Positions 8,766 to 17,165 of a DNA stretch of 64,000 nucleotides are shown in pieces; the stretch's first letter is position 1, and each line of letters opens with the position of its first letter. The notes below the pieces were generated by a model, which made no database searches, was not told the origin of the DNA, and saw only the letters and a list, made by a program, of their open reading frames with translations. The DNA comes from Cryobacterium arcticum (GTDB lineage Bacteria > Actinomycetota > Actinomycetes > Actinomycetales > Microbacteriaceae), in NCBI RefSeq assembly GCF_001679725.1, contig NZ_CP016282.1, positions 1,054,001-1,118,000 on the forward strand, read 5' to 3'. A program made the position numbers and the translations under genes.

Positions 8766-9512
8766 TCAGGCCGGTTTGACGCCGTATTCGGCGTTGTACC
8801 GGTCGAGGACCTCGTCGATGGGACCATCGAGCACCAGCGCGCCCTTGTCCAGGTAGAGCCCCCGGGCGCAGAACCGGCGCAGGTCACGTTCGTTGTGCGA
8901 GACGAAGAAGAGGGTGCGGCCGCCGGCCAACAGCTCTTCGATGCGCCGGTAGCACTTCTCCCGGAAGGCCTTGTCGCCCACGGCCAGCACCTCGTCGACC
9001 AAGATGATCGGCTCTTCGAGCCGGGAGATCACGGCGAACGCGATGCGCACCTTCATGCCGCTGGAAAGGTGCTTGTACGGGGTGTCGACGAAGTCGGCGA
9101 TCTCCGCGAAGGTGATGATCTCATCGAAGCGCTCGTCGATCTGCTTGCGCGTCATGCCGTGCAGGCCGGCCGTGAGGTACACATTGTCGCGAACGGTGAG
9201 GTCGTCGACGAAGCCGCCGGTGATCTCGATCAGCGGCGCGACACCCTCGATGACGTCGACGGTGCCCTCGTCGGGCAGCACAACGCCGGTCACCAGTTTG
9301 AGCAGGGTGGACTTGCCCTGGCCGTTCCGCCCCACCACGCCGATGGCCTCGCCGCGCTGAACCGTGAACGACACGTGCTGCAACGCCCAGAACTCGCCAG
9401 GACGGCTGCGGCGGCGGCTGCCGGCGAACAGGTCCTTGAAGTTACGGCGACTGCGCCGGTTGCGGCGGAACCGGATGCCCACGTCGTCGAGGGAGATGAC
9501 AGTCTCGCTCAT
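8766..9512 (-). CDS. ABC exporter ATPase for a wall glycopolymer (TagH/Wzt type)
   Basis: A 248-residue ABC ATPase with Walker A Gly-Arg-Asn-Gly-Gln-Gly-Lys-Ser, signature Leu-Ser-Ser-Gly-Met, Walker B Ile-Ile-Leu-Val-Asp-Glu and the Val-Leu-Ala-Val-Gly-Asp stretch characteristic of polysaccharide and teichoic-acid exporters. A basic N-terminal insertion (Arg-rich, residues 14-37) precedes the nucleotide fold, as in TagH and Wzt. It lacks the C-terminal carbohydrate-binding domain of some Wzt proteins. It overlaps the permease gene by one base (TGATG) and would power flipping of the lipid-linked polymer. Confidence 0.92.
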   Translation of the reverse strand: MSETVISLDDVGIRFRRNRRSRRNFKDLFAGSRRRSRPGEFWALQHVSFTVQRGEAIGVVGRNGQGKSTLLKLVTGVVLPDEGTVDVIEGVAPLIEITGGFVDDLTVRDNVYLTAGLHGMTRKQIDERFDEIITFAEIADFVDTPYKHLSSGMKVRIAFAVISRLEEPIILVDEVLAVGDKAFREKCYRRIEELLAGGRTLFFVSHNERDLRRFCARGLYLDKGALVLDGPIDEVLDRYNAEYGVKPA

Positions 9513-10312
9513 CAGATCTCCTTCAGCACGGCGCGCTCGGTGCGGGTGAAGACCAGGAGACCGATCAAGAGGAAGGCCACCGACATGGCAGCGCCGACAC
9601 CCACGATGAACCAGTCCAGCTCGCCCGGGAAGAATGCGGCCCGGTACAGGCTGAAGATGCCGCTGAGCGGGTTGAACGCCGCCCAGAAGTGCAGTTCTTT
9701 CGGCAGGTCACTGGTGGCGTAGATGATGGGCGATGCGTAGAACAGGAAGCGCAGGATCAGCTTGACGGCACGTTCGAGGTCGCGGAAGAACACGACCAGG
9801 GGAGCCACGATGAGGCCGATACCAGCCGTGAGGATGGCCTGGATGAGGATGGCCAGCGGAAAGAAGACGGCATCCGCATTGATCGTTGCGCCGGAGAAAA
9901 TGGCGAAGAGCACGAGCACGGGAATGGCGGCGAGGAACTCGATGCCCTTGGACAGCACGAGCCGGTTCACCCAGATCGTGCGGGGAATCCGCGTGGAGCG
10001 GATGAGTTTGGCCTCGCGCAGGAACGCGCGGGTGCAGTCCGAGATGGCGCCGTTGAACCACATCCACGGCAGCAGGGCCGCGAGGAGGAAGACGATGTAC
10101 GGGTCTTCGCCGACGGACCGCTTGAACACGACCGTGAAGACGAACCAGTAGATGCCGGCCATCACCAGCGGATCGAGGATCGACCAGAAGTAACCGAGCA
10201 CCGATGTCGAGTAGCGCACTCGCAGGTCGCGCTGGGTCAACAGCCACAGCGAATGACGGTACCGCGCAAACGGGGTGCGCTGTTCAGGACGCACCTGAGC
10301 GTAACTACTCAC
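9512..10312 (-). CDS. ABC exporter permease for a wall glycopolymer (TagG/Wzm type)
   Basis: The 266-residue ABC-2 permease has an N-terminal Tyr-Arg...Leu-Leu-Thr-Gln-Arg-Asp-Leu-Arg-Val-Arg-Tyr amphipathic stretch, six membrane helices and a Pro-rich Phe-Asn-Pro-Leu-Ser-Gly loop, as in TagG/Wzm. It forms the membrane channel for the ATPase encoded immediately downstream. The start is GTG; a -10-like TACGAT ends 7 bases upstream, so the transcript may be leaderless and begin at the start codon. The pair sits between the polymer enzymes and the nucleotidyltransferase. Confidence 0.92.
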   Translation of the reverse strand: MSSYAQVRPEQRTPFARYRHSLWLLTQRDLRVRYSTSVLGYFWSILDPLVMAGIYWFVFTVVFKRSVGEDPYIVFLLAALLPWMWFNGAISDCTRAFLREAKLIRSTRIPRTIWVNRLVLSKGIEFLAAIPVLVLFAIFSGATINADAVFFPLAILIQAILTAGIGLIVAPLVVFFRDLERAVKLILRFLFYASPIIYATSDLPKELHFWAAFNPLSGIFSLYRAAFFPGELDWFIVGVGAAMSVAFLLIGLLVFTRTERAVLKEI

Positions 10313-10319
10313 GCGCTCT

Positions 10320-10325
10320 ATCGTA
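10320..10325 (-). promoter_or_regulatory. -10-like hexamer for the exporter operon
   Basis: On the minus strand TACGAT ends 7 bases before the permease GTG and there is no ribosome site, which fits a leaderless start for the permease-ATPase pair. Confidence 0.45.
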
Positions 10326-10337
10326 TGGGAGCAGATC

Positions 10338-10367
10338 GGGGCACGGCGCCACAGGCGACCGTGCCCC
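10338..10367 (-). terminator. Strong hairpin between nucleotidyltransferase and exporter genes
   Basis: GGGGCACGG and CCGTGCCCC enclose a second stem, CGCC and GGCG, with an ACA loop, giving 13 base pairs with one bulged A. It lies just after the nucleotidyltransferase stop. There is no T-run, so it may act as a terminator or as an mRNA-stabilising hairpin. Confidence 0.6.
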
Positions 10368-10382
10368 GCTCTCGAAGGTGGA

Positions 10383-11075
10383 TCAGACGAACAGGTTCGC
10401 GCGCTCGAGGTCCTCGGCGAAGTCGACCTCGACCGCGTAGAAGTCCGAGATGTCCACGGGCTCGACGAGCATGCGGTTCTTCTCGATCGCGAGCTCGATG
10501 CCGCGCTCGAAGTAGTCCTGGTCTTCGACCTTGCTCAGGTGGTGGATGAGCATCGCCTTGTCGGCGGCGGACACGTAGTTGATGCCGACGGCCTCGCCGA
10601 GACCGTTCTTGACGGTCTTCGACAGCTCCTTGATGTAGCCCTCGGCGCTGGTCGTGTACTTGACTTCTTCGTCGGACACCTTGGACGTGTTCACGGTCAC
10701 GAACGACTGGTCGCGCTTCATCATCGAAGCGGCGCGGTCGAGGATGGCCGGGTCGAACACGACATCGCCGTTCATCCACAGCACGCCGCCGGTGGCGGAG
10801 GCGCGCAGGGCGCGGAGCAGGCTCTTGGACGTGTTGGTCACGTCGTACTGCTCGTTGTAGACGAAGGATGCCTGCGGGAACGCCTCGATGATGTGCTCGA
10901 GCTTGTAACCGACGACGATCGTCACCTTGGTCTTCTTGCCGAAGGCGTGCTCGATGTTGTCGAACTGCTGCTGCATGATCGTGCGGCCGTCGTTGAGCTC
11001 GGTCAGGGGTTTGGGAAGCGAGCGGCCGAGTCGGCTGCCCATTCCTGCTGCAAGTATTACTACCTGGGTGGTCAC
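10383..11075 (-). CDS. Sugar/polyol-phosphate nucleotidyltransferase (LicC-like)
   Basis: The 230-residue protein opens with Leu-Ala-Ala-Gly-Met-Gly-Ser-Arg-Leu, then Leu-Pro-Lys-Pro-Leu, the nucleotide-binding signature of the NTP_transferase family. A Met-Asn-Gly-Asp-Val metal site follows near residue 103. Its length and layout are closest to CTP-using enzymes such as LicC, which make a CDP-activated headgroup. With a CDP-alcohol phosphotransferase and a TagB-like transferase nearby, it is a good candidate for the enzyme that makes the locus's CDP-linked donor, but substrate is inferred from context. GTG start with GAGGAG 6 bases upstream. The 295-base gap upstream holds the divergent promoters and no other feature I can support. 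Confidence 0.85.
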   Translation of the reverse strand: MTTQVVILAAGMGSRLGRSLPKPLTELNDGRTIMQQQFDNIEHAFGKKTKVTIVVGYKLEHIIEAFPQASFVYNEQYDVTNTSKSLLRALRASATGGVLWMNGDVVFDPAILDRAASMMKRDQSFVTVNTSKVSDEEVKYTTSAEGYIKELSKTVKNGLGEAVGINYVSAADKAMLIHHLSKVEDQDYFERGIELAIEKNRMLVEPVDISDFYAVEVDFAEDLERANLFV

Positions 11076-11358
11076 GAATATCTCCTCAGAAAGATCTGGG
11101 TGGCCCCGCTTGTGGCACTGAATTCAGTCGAATTTGCCTGCGGTTCACCCTTAAGTTCACGTATAGACACTTCGTTATGCCACCTTCAGACTAGCTGAAC
11201 ACCCCGTTCCGGGGGAAGGGACGTTCGCATGCGTGTCCGGATCGTGACGATTCGTGCCGTTTCGGCGACCCCGCACGGACCGGCGTGGTGGGGAAAAAAC
11301 TTTGGTGAGAATCCGCCGCCCACGGCGGTGAGCCTCAGCGAGGTCGGATGGTCCTTGG

Positions 11359-11364
11359 TAGGTT
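11359..11364 (+). promoter_or_regulatory. -10-like hexamer of a probable leaderless mRNA
   Basis: TAGGTT ends 6 bases before the GTG at 11371, and no ribosome site is visible. It supports the far-upstream start of the long-tailed ABC ATPase. Confidence 0.45.
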
Positions 11365-11370
11365 AGCGAG

Positions 11371-13782
11371 GTGACTCCTGTGCCTCCGAACTCCGAGCCA
11401 GACGAGCAGACTCCGGTCTTGCGCGTTCCCGATACGGAGCCGGAACGCGAGGGTATCGCCGTCGAAAGCGGCACCCCAGCGGACCGCCCCCCTCAGCCTG
11501 CTTCTGCTACCAGCGGCGCGCCGAAAATCGCGCCGAAGACCGCAGCGAAGCCACCCCGTAAGGCCCCCGTGCGCAAGCCGAGCACGCCCGATTCCGCGAC
11601 GGCGGCGTCCGGTTCGGCGACGTCCGACTCAGCGTCCGACGAGGCAGCCCCGGCCAAGCCCGTGCGGAGCACCACCCGCGCGCCGCGTAAGCCGGCCGCC
11701 CCGCGAGCCGGCACGGCCGCTCGCAGCTCGGCCGCCGCGAAGACCTCGACGGATGCAGCCCAGCCCAAGACCCCTGCCGCTGCAACGGCAGACTCTACGA
11801 CGAGCGACTCCGCAACTACGGACTCCGCAACGGGCGCATCTTCCGCCGCACCGGCCACCGCGGCCGAGCGCGTCTCCGTGACCCGCACCCCGGCCGCGCG
11901 CACGTCGCCGGTCGCCAAGGCCACCCGGCTGCCGGCAACCACCACGTCCACGGCCGACACCGCCGAGGCCGTCGCGGTCGCGGCCGCAGCCGCCGATGGT
12001 GACCCGGCGACGGCGTCCAGCGCCACGGCGGGGGAGTCCGCCGCCACGAAGCCCAAGACCACCCCGGCTCGCACCACCTCCGCCCGCACGGCGGCGTCGA
12101 AGGCCGCTGCCGCCAAGGCCGCGGCAGCGAAGACCGAGTCGGCGACCAAGGCCGGGGCTGCCCGCACCGCGGCGACCAAGGCCGCCGCGGCGAAGTCGGC
12201 TGCGGCGCGCGCCGCTGCCACCTCCGCTCGCACGGCTGCGGCCGCTGCCGCGCGTGCCGCCGCCGTTGCCGCTGCCAGTGCCGACGCCGAATCCGCCGAT
12301 CCCGCTGTCTCCGGCCAGGCGCCGACCGTGCCGGGCCAGGCCTCGACCGCCGCACCGGTCACCGACGCACCAGGCACCGACGCGCCTGCCGCTGTCGTTC
12401 CCGCCGCTGAGGTGTCCGCACCTGTCGTCACTGAACCCACCGCATCCGAAGCACCCGCTGCCGGCCAGTCCGCGCCCGTGCGCGACGCGGCCGTGACGGA
12501 CGACCCGCCGGTCTCCGACCTGGCCCAGGCCGACCCGCCCACGGTCGTGCTTTCCGACCTGACGGACCCGGCAACCGACGGCGACGAGGGCGCGACTCGC
12601 GTCCTCACCGTCACGGCCGACCCGGCCGACCTGGCCGACGAAGAAACCGTTGAAGCCGCACCAAAGCCCGTCGCCGCTACGGCTCCCGCCGCGCGGCGTC
12701 CGTTCTGGCGACTGCCGCGGTTGGGCGGCAGAGACGCTGCGGAGTCATCGGTCGCCGGCGCGGCCGTGGCATCTGCAGCTGCGGCCAATGCCTCGACCGC
12801 AGCGCCCGTGGCCGACAGCGCCGCCGTAGCCGCCGCCGACCCCTCGGCCGCCGCCGATGCTGCACCGGCGACCGGCGCCACCCCGGTGAGCCTGGTCGAC
12901 GCCGCAACCACGCCTGCTGAGAAGTCTGCAACGAAGCCTGCAACGACCACCCCGCGCATCGAGCCCGTGCTCCGTAAGCCCCTGCCGCCGCGCACCGGTG
13001 CCACGATCGTCAGCGACTCCGCCCCGGTGGAGATCGCTGTCAATGGCCTCAACAAGCGCTTCGGCCAGAACGTCGCCGTGGCGGGAGTCGACCTCGAGGT
13101 TCGATCGGGCTCGTTCTACGGCATCGTCGGCCCCAACGGGGCGGGCAAGACCACGACCCTGTCGATGATCACCGGACTGCTCCGGCCCGACTCGGGCTCC
13201 ATCCACGTGCACGGCATCGACGTGTGGGCCGACCCCGTCGCCGCCAAGCGCGCCATCGGCGTGCTGCCCGACCGCTTGCGTCTCTTCGACCGCCTCACCG
13301 GCGCCCAGTTGCTCTACTACGCCGGCGTGCTCCGCGGCCTGGAGAGCGAGACGGTGCGCACTCGCTCGGCCGACCTAGCTGCCGCTTTCGGCCTCGAGGG
13401 CGCTCTGAACCGTCTGGTGGCCGACTACTCGGCCGGCATGACCAAGAAGATCGCCCTGGCCTGCGCGATGATCCACTCGCCGCGCGTGCTGGTGCTCGAC
13501 GAGCCGTTCGAGTCGGTCGACCCGGTTTCCGCGGTCAACGTCACCGAGATCCTGCAGCGCTACGTCGCCGCAGGGGGCACGGTCATCCTCTCCAGCCACG
13601 GCATGGACCTCATCCAGCGGGTCTGTGACCACGTGGCCATCATCGTGCAGGGCTCGGTCCTCGCGTCGGGAACGATCGACGAGGTACGCGGAAACGTGTC
13701 GCTCGAAGAACGCTTCGTCGACCTGGCCGGCGGACGAAAGGTTGCGGAGGGCCTGGAGTGGTTGCACAATTTCTCGGACTGA
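11371..13782 (+). CDS. ABC transporter ATPase with a very long disordered N-terminal tail
   Basis: The 803-residue product is an ABC ATPase only at residues 553-803: Walker A Gly-Pro-Asn-Gly-Ala-Gly-Lys-Thr, signature Tyr-Ser-Ala-Gly-Met, Walker B Val-Leu-Val-Leu-Asp-Glu-Pro, then the switch His in Ser-Ser-His-Gly-Met. The first 550 residues are low-complexity Ala/Thr/Pro/Lys/Ser. Residues of about 235-305 are almost all Ala, Lys, Thr and Arg, like histone H1 or the HupB tail; after about residue 310 the tail turns acidic. Third-position base use is continuous with the ABC part, so the tail looks translated. It overlaps the permease gene by 25 bases and the two should form an exporter. What the tail does is unknown. 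Confidence 0.85.
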   Translation: MTPVPPNSEPDEQTPVLRVPDTEPEREGIAVESGTPADRPPQPASATSGAPKIAPKTAAKPPRKAPVRKPSTPDSATAASGSATSDSASDEAAPAKPVRSTTRAPRKPAAPRAGTAARSSAAAKTSTDAAQPKTPAAATADSTTSDSATTDSATGASSAAPATAAERVSVTRTPAARTSPVAKATRLPATTTSTADTAEAVAVAAAAADGDPATASSATAGESAATKPKTTPARTTSARTAASKAAAAKAAAAKTESATKAGAARTAATKAAAAKSAAARAAATSARTAAAAAARAAAVAAASADAESADPAVSGQAPTVPGQASTAAPVTDAPGTDAPAAVVPAAEVSAPVVTEPTASEAPAAGQSAPVRDAAVTDDPPVSDLAQADPPTVVLSDLTDPATDGDEGATRVLTVTADPADLADEETVEAAPKPVAATAPAARRPFWRLPRLGGRDAAESSVAGAAVASAAAANASTAAPVADSAAVAAADPSAAADAAPATGATPVSLVDAATTPAEKSATKPATTTPRIEPVLRKPLPPRTGATIVSDSAPVEIAVNGLNKRFGQNVAVAGVDLEVRSGSFYGIVGPNGAGKTTTLSMITGLLRPDSGSIHVHGIDVWADPVAAKRAIGVLPDRLRLFDRLTGAQLLYYAGVLRGLESETVRTRSADLAAAFGLEGALNRLVADYSAGMTKKIALACAMIHSPRVLVLDEPFESVDPVSAVNVTEILQRYVAAGGTVILSSHGMDLIQRVCDHVAIIVQGSVLASGTIDEVRGNVSLEERFVDLAGGRKVAEGLEWLHNFSD

Positions 13783-15332
13783 AACTGAGGCTCCTCGCCA
13801 ATCTCTTCCGGCGTAGCCCGTGGCAGGTCGTGGGGGTCGTGCTCGGCCTGATCTACGGATTGCTCGTGGCGGCGGCCCTGGTGGCCATGCTCATCGCGTT
13901 CCGTTTTGTCGACGATGTGGGCACCATCCGTGACGGGCTCATCGTGGTGGGCTCGATCGTCGTGCTCGGCTTCATCCTCGTGCCGCTGGTCTTCGGCGTC
14001 GACGACAGCATGGACCCGCGCAAGTTCTCCACCCTGGGCATCCCGACGAAGGACCTGTGCCTGGGCCTGGCCGTCTCGTCGCTGGTCGGCGTGCCCGCGG
14101 CCACCTTGACGCTGGTGCTTCTGGGCACCATCGTCACCTGGTCACGCGGTGTGGGGGAGACCCTGTTCGCGATCATCGCGGCGGCACTGCTGCTGGGCAC
14201 CTGCATGCTTGCATCGCGGGTGAGCACCTCCATCGCCGCCTTCCTGCTCTCCACCCGCCGCTCGCGGGAGTTCACCGGCATCGTCGGCATCCTGCTGATC
14301 GTCATGATCACGCCCGTCGTGGTGCTGCTGGTCAATGTGGACTGGAGCAAGTACGGCCTCGACCTGCTCGGCGGGTTCGCGGCCATCCTGGGTTGGACGC
14401 CGCTGGGCGCCGCCTGGGCCGTGCCGGGCGACGCAGCCGCCGGAGACTGGGGCACGTCATTCCTCCGCCTGTTGATCGCCGCAGGCACCCTGTACCTGCT
14501 TTGGCTGGCCTGGCAGGGTCTGGTGGCCCGGATGCTCGTGAGCCCCGGCCGGGAGGCTCAGGCGCGCGCCTACGGCGGTCTGGGCTGGTTCGACCGCATG
14601 CCGCACAACCCGGTCGGAGCCATCGCCGCCCGCAGCATCACCTACTGGGGACGCGACCCGCGCTACTGGGTGTCGCTGATCATGATTCCGATAGTGCCGG
14701 TGCTGGTGATCCTGCCGCTCGCGGTAGCCGGGATGCCCATCGAGTACTTGGCCCTGGTGCCGGTGCCGCTCATGTGCGTCTTCCTCGGTTGGACATTGCA
14801 CAACGACGTCGCCTACGACCACACCGCGATCTGGCTGCACGTGGTCTCCGGACCCCGCGGATTCGCCGACCGGGTCGGCCGGCTGGTACCCGCCTTCTTC
14901 GTCGGTATCCCGTTGATCGGGCTCGGCTCGGCCATCAGCGTCAGCGTCTACGGTGACTGGGCGGTCCTGCCCGGTGTGCTCGGCGTGAGCACCTGCATCC
15001 TTCTAGCGGGTCTTGGCTTCTCCAGCTACACCTCCGCCCGGTTCCCGTACCCGGCCACGAAGCCCGGCGACAGCCCCTTCGCGCAGCCGCAGTCCTCGGA
15101 CACGGCGGCCGCGGTCATCCAGTCGTTCACCTTCGTGGGATCGATCATCGTCGCGTTGCCCGCCATCGTCTGCGCGGTGCTGGGAATCTTCGTCGACCCG
15201 CTCTGGAACCTGCCCGCCCTGTACTGGGGTCTCGGTATCGGCTTCGTGGTGCTCGTCGGCGGCATCTGGCTCGGCTCGCGCACCTTCGAACGCCGTGGAC
15301 CGGAGATGCTCTCCTCCGCTTTGCGCGCGTAG
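13758..15332 (+). CDS. ABC exporter permease, large integral membrane protein
   Basis: A 524-residue protein with roughly twelve hydrophobic helices and few soluble segments, consistent with a fused ABC-2-like permease. The GTG start lies within the last 25 bases of the ATPase gene, so translation is coupled and the products almost certainly work together. Charged loops such as Gly-Val-Asp-Asp-Ser-Met-Asp-Pro-Arg-Lys-Phe occur early in similar actinobacterial exporters of unknown cargo. There is no accessory substrate-binding gene nearby, which also argues for export. Confidence 0.8.
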   Translation: MVAQFLGLKLRLLANLFRRSPWQVVGVVLGLIYGLLVAAALVAMLIAFRFVDDVGTIRDGLIVVGSIVVLGFILVPLVFGVDDSMDPRKFSTLGIPTKDLCLGLAVSSLVGVPAATLTLVLLGTIVTWSRGVGETLFAIIAAALLLGTCMLASRVSTSIAAFLLSTRRSREFTGIVGILLIVMITPVVVLLVNVDWSKYGLDLLGGFAAILGWTPLGAAWAVPGDAAAGDWGTSFLRLLIAAGTLYLLWLAWQGLVARMLVSPGREAQARAYGGLGWFDRMPHNPVGAIAARSITYWGRDPRYWVSLIMIPIVPVLVILPLAVAGMPIEYLALVPVPLMCVFLGWTLHNDVAYDHTAIWLHVVSGPRGFADRVGRLVPAFFVGIPLIGLGSAISVSVYGDWAVLPGVLGVSTCILLAGLGFSSYTSARFPYPATKPGDSPFAQPQSSDTAAAVIQSFTFVGSIIVALPAIVCAVLGIFVDPLWNLPALYWGLGIGFVVLVGGIWLGSRTFERRGPEMLSSALRA

Positions 15333-15337
15333 CTGCA

Positions 15338-15343
15338 TACACT
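15338..15343 (+). promoter_or_regulatory. -10-like hexamer of a probable leaderless mRNA
   Basis: TACACT ends 7 bases before the ATG at 15351, with no ribosome site. Confidence 0.4.
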
Positions 15344-15350
15344 TGATGGC

Positions 15351-15647
15351 ATGACACACGACATTCGAGCGAGCATCGCTGAGCCCGGCCGGGGCCCCGG
15401 AACCGGTGGCGGAACGTCCACCCTCGACCGTGAACTCGAGGAACTACTCAACCAGGACCAGATCGAGCCGGGTGACCACGAACGGTTCTCCCACTACGTG
15501 CCCAAGGACAAGATCCTCGAGTCCGCCATGACCGGCAAGCCGGTCAAGGCGCTGTGCGGCAAGAAGTGGCTGCCGGGGCGCGACCCGGAGAAGTTCCCGG
15601 TGTGCCCGACCTGCAAGTCCATCTACGAGAAGATGAAGCAGGACTGA
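15351..15647 (+). CDS. DUF3039 small protein with a zinc-ribbon-like motif
   Basis: A 98-residue protein recognised as DUF3039. The N-terminal third is Gly/Pro-rich. The conserved part reads His-Tyr-Val-Pro-Lys-Asp-Lys-Ile, then Ala-Leu-Cys-Gly-Lys-Lys-Trp, and ends with Cys-Pro-Thr-Cys near the C-terminus. The Cys-X2-Gly/Cys-X2-Cys spacing suggests a small metal-binding knuckle. The family is widespread in actinobacteria and has no known role. It stands alone between a membrane permease and the convergent pncB gene. Confidence 0.85.
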   Translation: MTHDIRASIAEPGRGPGTGGGTSTLDRELEELLNQDQIEPGDHERFSHYVPKDKILESAMTGKPVKALCGKKWLPGRDPEKFPVCPTCKSIYEKMKQD

Positions 15648-15669
15648 CCCTCCGCAGCTCAGCTGGTGA

Positions 15670-17007
15670 TCAGGCGAAGACCGTCGGGATCACCGCGTCG
15701 CCGCGGCCCAGCCGGAATGCGTCCACGGGCAGTTCCCGCATGGCGGCAGCGTTCTGCTCGCGGGCCAGCCGGGTGCCGGATGGGCCCAGGTACCGTTCGT
15801 CCACCACTCCGGCCTGCATGAGCGGCACCAGGAGCGAACGCTCCGTGGCGCTGCCGGGCTGGGCGGCGGCATCCGTCGCCGCGGCGACCGCGGGGCCGTC
15901 GTCGTCCACCAGCACCACCTCTTCCTGGGCGATGCCGGCCGCGTCCAGGCGGCGCAAGGCGTTCTTGCGTCCGCCGACCGAGGCCTTCGACGCGGATGTC
16001 TTGGCCACCGACACCCATTGGTCCGCGTCGTCCTTGTGCGCCACGAGCTTGTAGACCATGCCGGCCGCCGGGGCGCCGGATCCGGTCACGAGCGAGGTGC
16101 CCACCCCGAACGCATCGACGGGGGACGCCGACAGGGCGGCAATCGAGTACTCGTCGAGGTCGCTGGTCACGGTGATGCGGGTGTTCACGGCGCCCAGAGA
16201 GTCCAGCTGCGCGCGCGCGGCGGCCGCGACGGTGGGCAGGTCGCCGGAGTCGATCCGGATCGAGCCCAGGCCGGTGCCTGCCACGGCCACAGCGAGCTCG
16301 ATACCCCGCTCGATGTTGTAGGTGTCCACCAGCAGGGTGGTGGACGTGCCGAAGGCGTCCACCTGGGCGCGGAAGGCATCCTCTTCGCTGTCGTGCAGCA
16401 GAGTGAAGGAGTGCGCGGCCGTGCCCATGGTGGGGATGCCCCAGCTGCGGCCCGCCTCGAGGTTGCTGGTGGCGGCGAATCCGGCGATGTACGCGGCGCG
16501 GGCGGCGGCCACAGCGGAGTATTCGCCGGTGCGGCGCGAACCCATCTCGGCCAGCGGGCGGCCCAGGCTCACCGACACCATCCGGGCGGCGGCGCTGGCG
16601 ACGGCACTGTCGTAGTTGAGCACGCTGAGGATGAGCGTCTCGAGCACCACGCACTCGGCGAAGGTGCCGTCGACCTGGATCAGCGGGGAGCCGGGGAAGT
16701 ACGCGTCGCCCTCGCGGTAGCCCCAGATGTTGCCGCTGAAGGAGTAGTCCGCCAGCCAGTCGAGGGTGGGCGGGCGCACCACGTCATTGGCGCGCAGCCA
16801 GTCGAGCTCGGCGTCGCCGAAGCGGAAGTCCCGGATCAGATCGAGCAGCCGGCCGGTGCCGGCCACGATGCCGTAGCGCCGGCCCGAGGGCAGCCGCCGG
16901 GCGAAGGCCTCGAACATGCACTCCCGGTTGGCGGTGCCGCTCTGGATGGCGGCATCCACCATGGTGAGTTCGTAGCGGTCGGTTCGTAGCGCAGAAGACT
17001 CGGTCAC
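15670..17007 (-). CDS. pncB: Nicotinate phosphoribosyltransferase
   Basis: The 445-residue product matches nicotinate phosphoribosyltransferase, which joins nicotinate to PRPP in NAD salvage. It has the N-terminal Thr-Asp-Arg-Tyr-Glu-Leu-Thr-Met motif, the Gly-Thr-Ala-Ala-His-Ser phosphate loop region with the family His (near residue 192), Val-Asp-Thr-Tyr-Asn, and Ile-Arg-Ile-Asp-Ser-Gly-Asp-Leu, all family hallmarks. The GTG start gives a family-typical length; a much longer upstream open frame is rejected. TAGGCT ends 7 bases upstream of the GTG, suggesting a leaderless mRNA. Confidence 0.95.
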   Translation of the reverse strand: MTESSALRTDRYELTMVDAAIQSGTANRECMFEAFARRLPSGRRYGIVAGTGRLLDLIRDFRFGDAELDWLRANDVVRPPTLDWLADYSFSGNIWGYREGDAYFPGSPLIQVDGTFAECVVLETLILSVLNYDSAVASAAARMVSVSLGRPLAEMGSRRTGEYSAVAAARAAYIAGFAATSNLEAGRSWGIPTMGTAAHSFTLLHDSEEDAFRAQVDAFGTSTTLLVDTYNIERGIELAVAVAGTGLGSIRIDSGDLPTVAAAARAQLDSLGAVNTRITVTSDLDEYSIAALSASPVDAFGVGTSLVTGSGAPAAGMVYKLVAHKDDADQWVSVAKTSASKASVGGRKNALRRLDAAGIAQEEVVLVDDDGPAVAAATDAAAQPGSATERSLLVPLMQAGVVDERYLGPSGTRLAREQNAAAMRELPVDAFRLGRGDAVIPTVFA

Positions 17008-17014
17008 GCGGGCA

Positions 17015-17020
17015 AGCCTA
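17015..17020 (-). promoter_or_regulatory. -10-like hexamer for pncB
   Basis: On the minus strand TAGGCT ends 7 bases before the GTG of pncB. No ribosome site is present. Confidence 0.45.
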
Positions 17021-17056
17021 GCCGCCCGGCCTGTCCGGCCGCGGTCCGCAGGCCGA

Positions 17057-17088
17057 GCTGTCTGCCGGTCGGGCTGTCCGCCGGTCGG
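17057..17088 (+). repeat. Tandem repeat, two 16-base units
   Basis: GCTGTCTGCCGGTCGG is followed directly by GCTGTCCGCCGGTCGG, one mismatch apart, in the pncB-fabF gap. No function is apparent. Confidence 0.6.
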
Positions 17089-17165
17089 CCGGACTGTTTG
17101 GTGAGATGCCCGCGCGTCACCCGGGCCGCCCGGAGTGGGCGGCTGCAGGGTGACTCGGGGAAGGC

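Noticed and set aside
11493-13055. A 520-codon open frame antisense to the ABC ATPase tail
   Set aside because: It lies wholly over the Ala/Thr/Pro-rich tail, where GC-rich low complexity removes stops on both strands. It has no recognisable domain, while the sense frame joins a real ABC domain.
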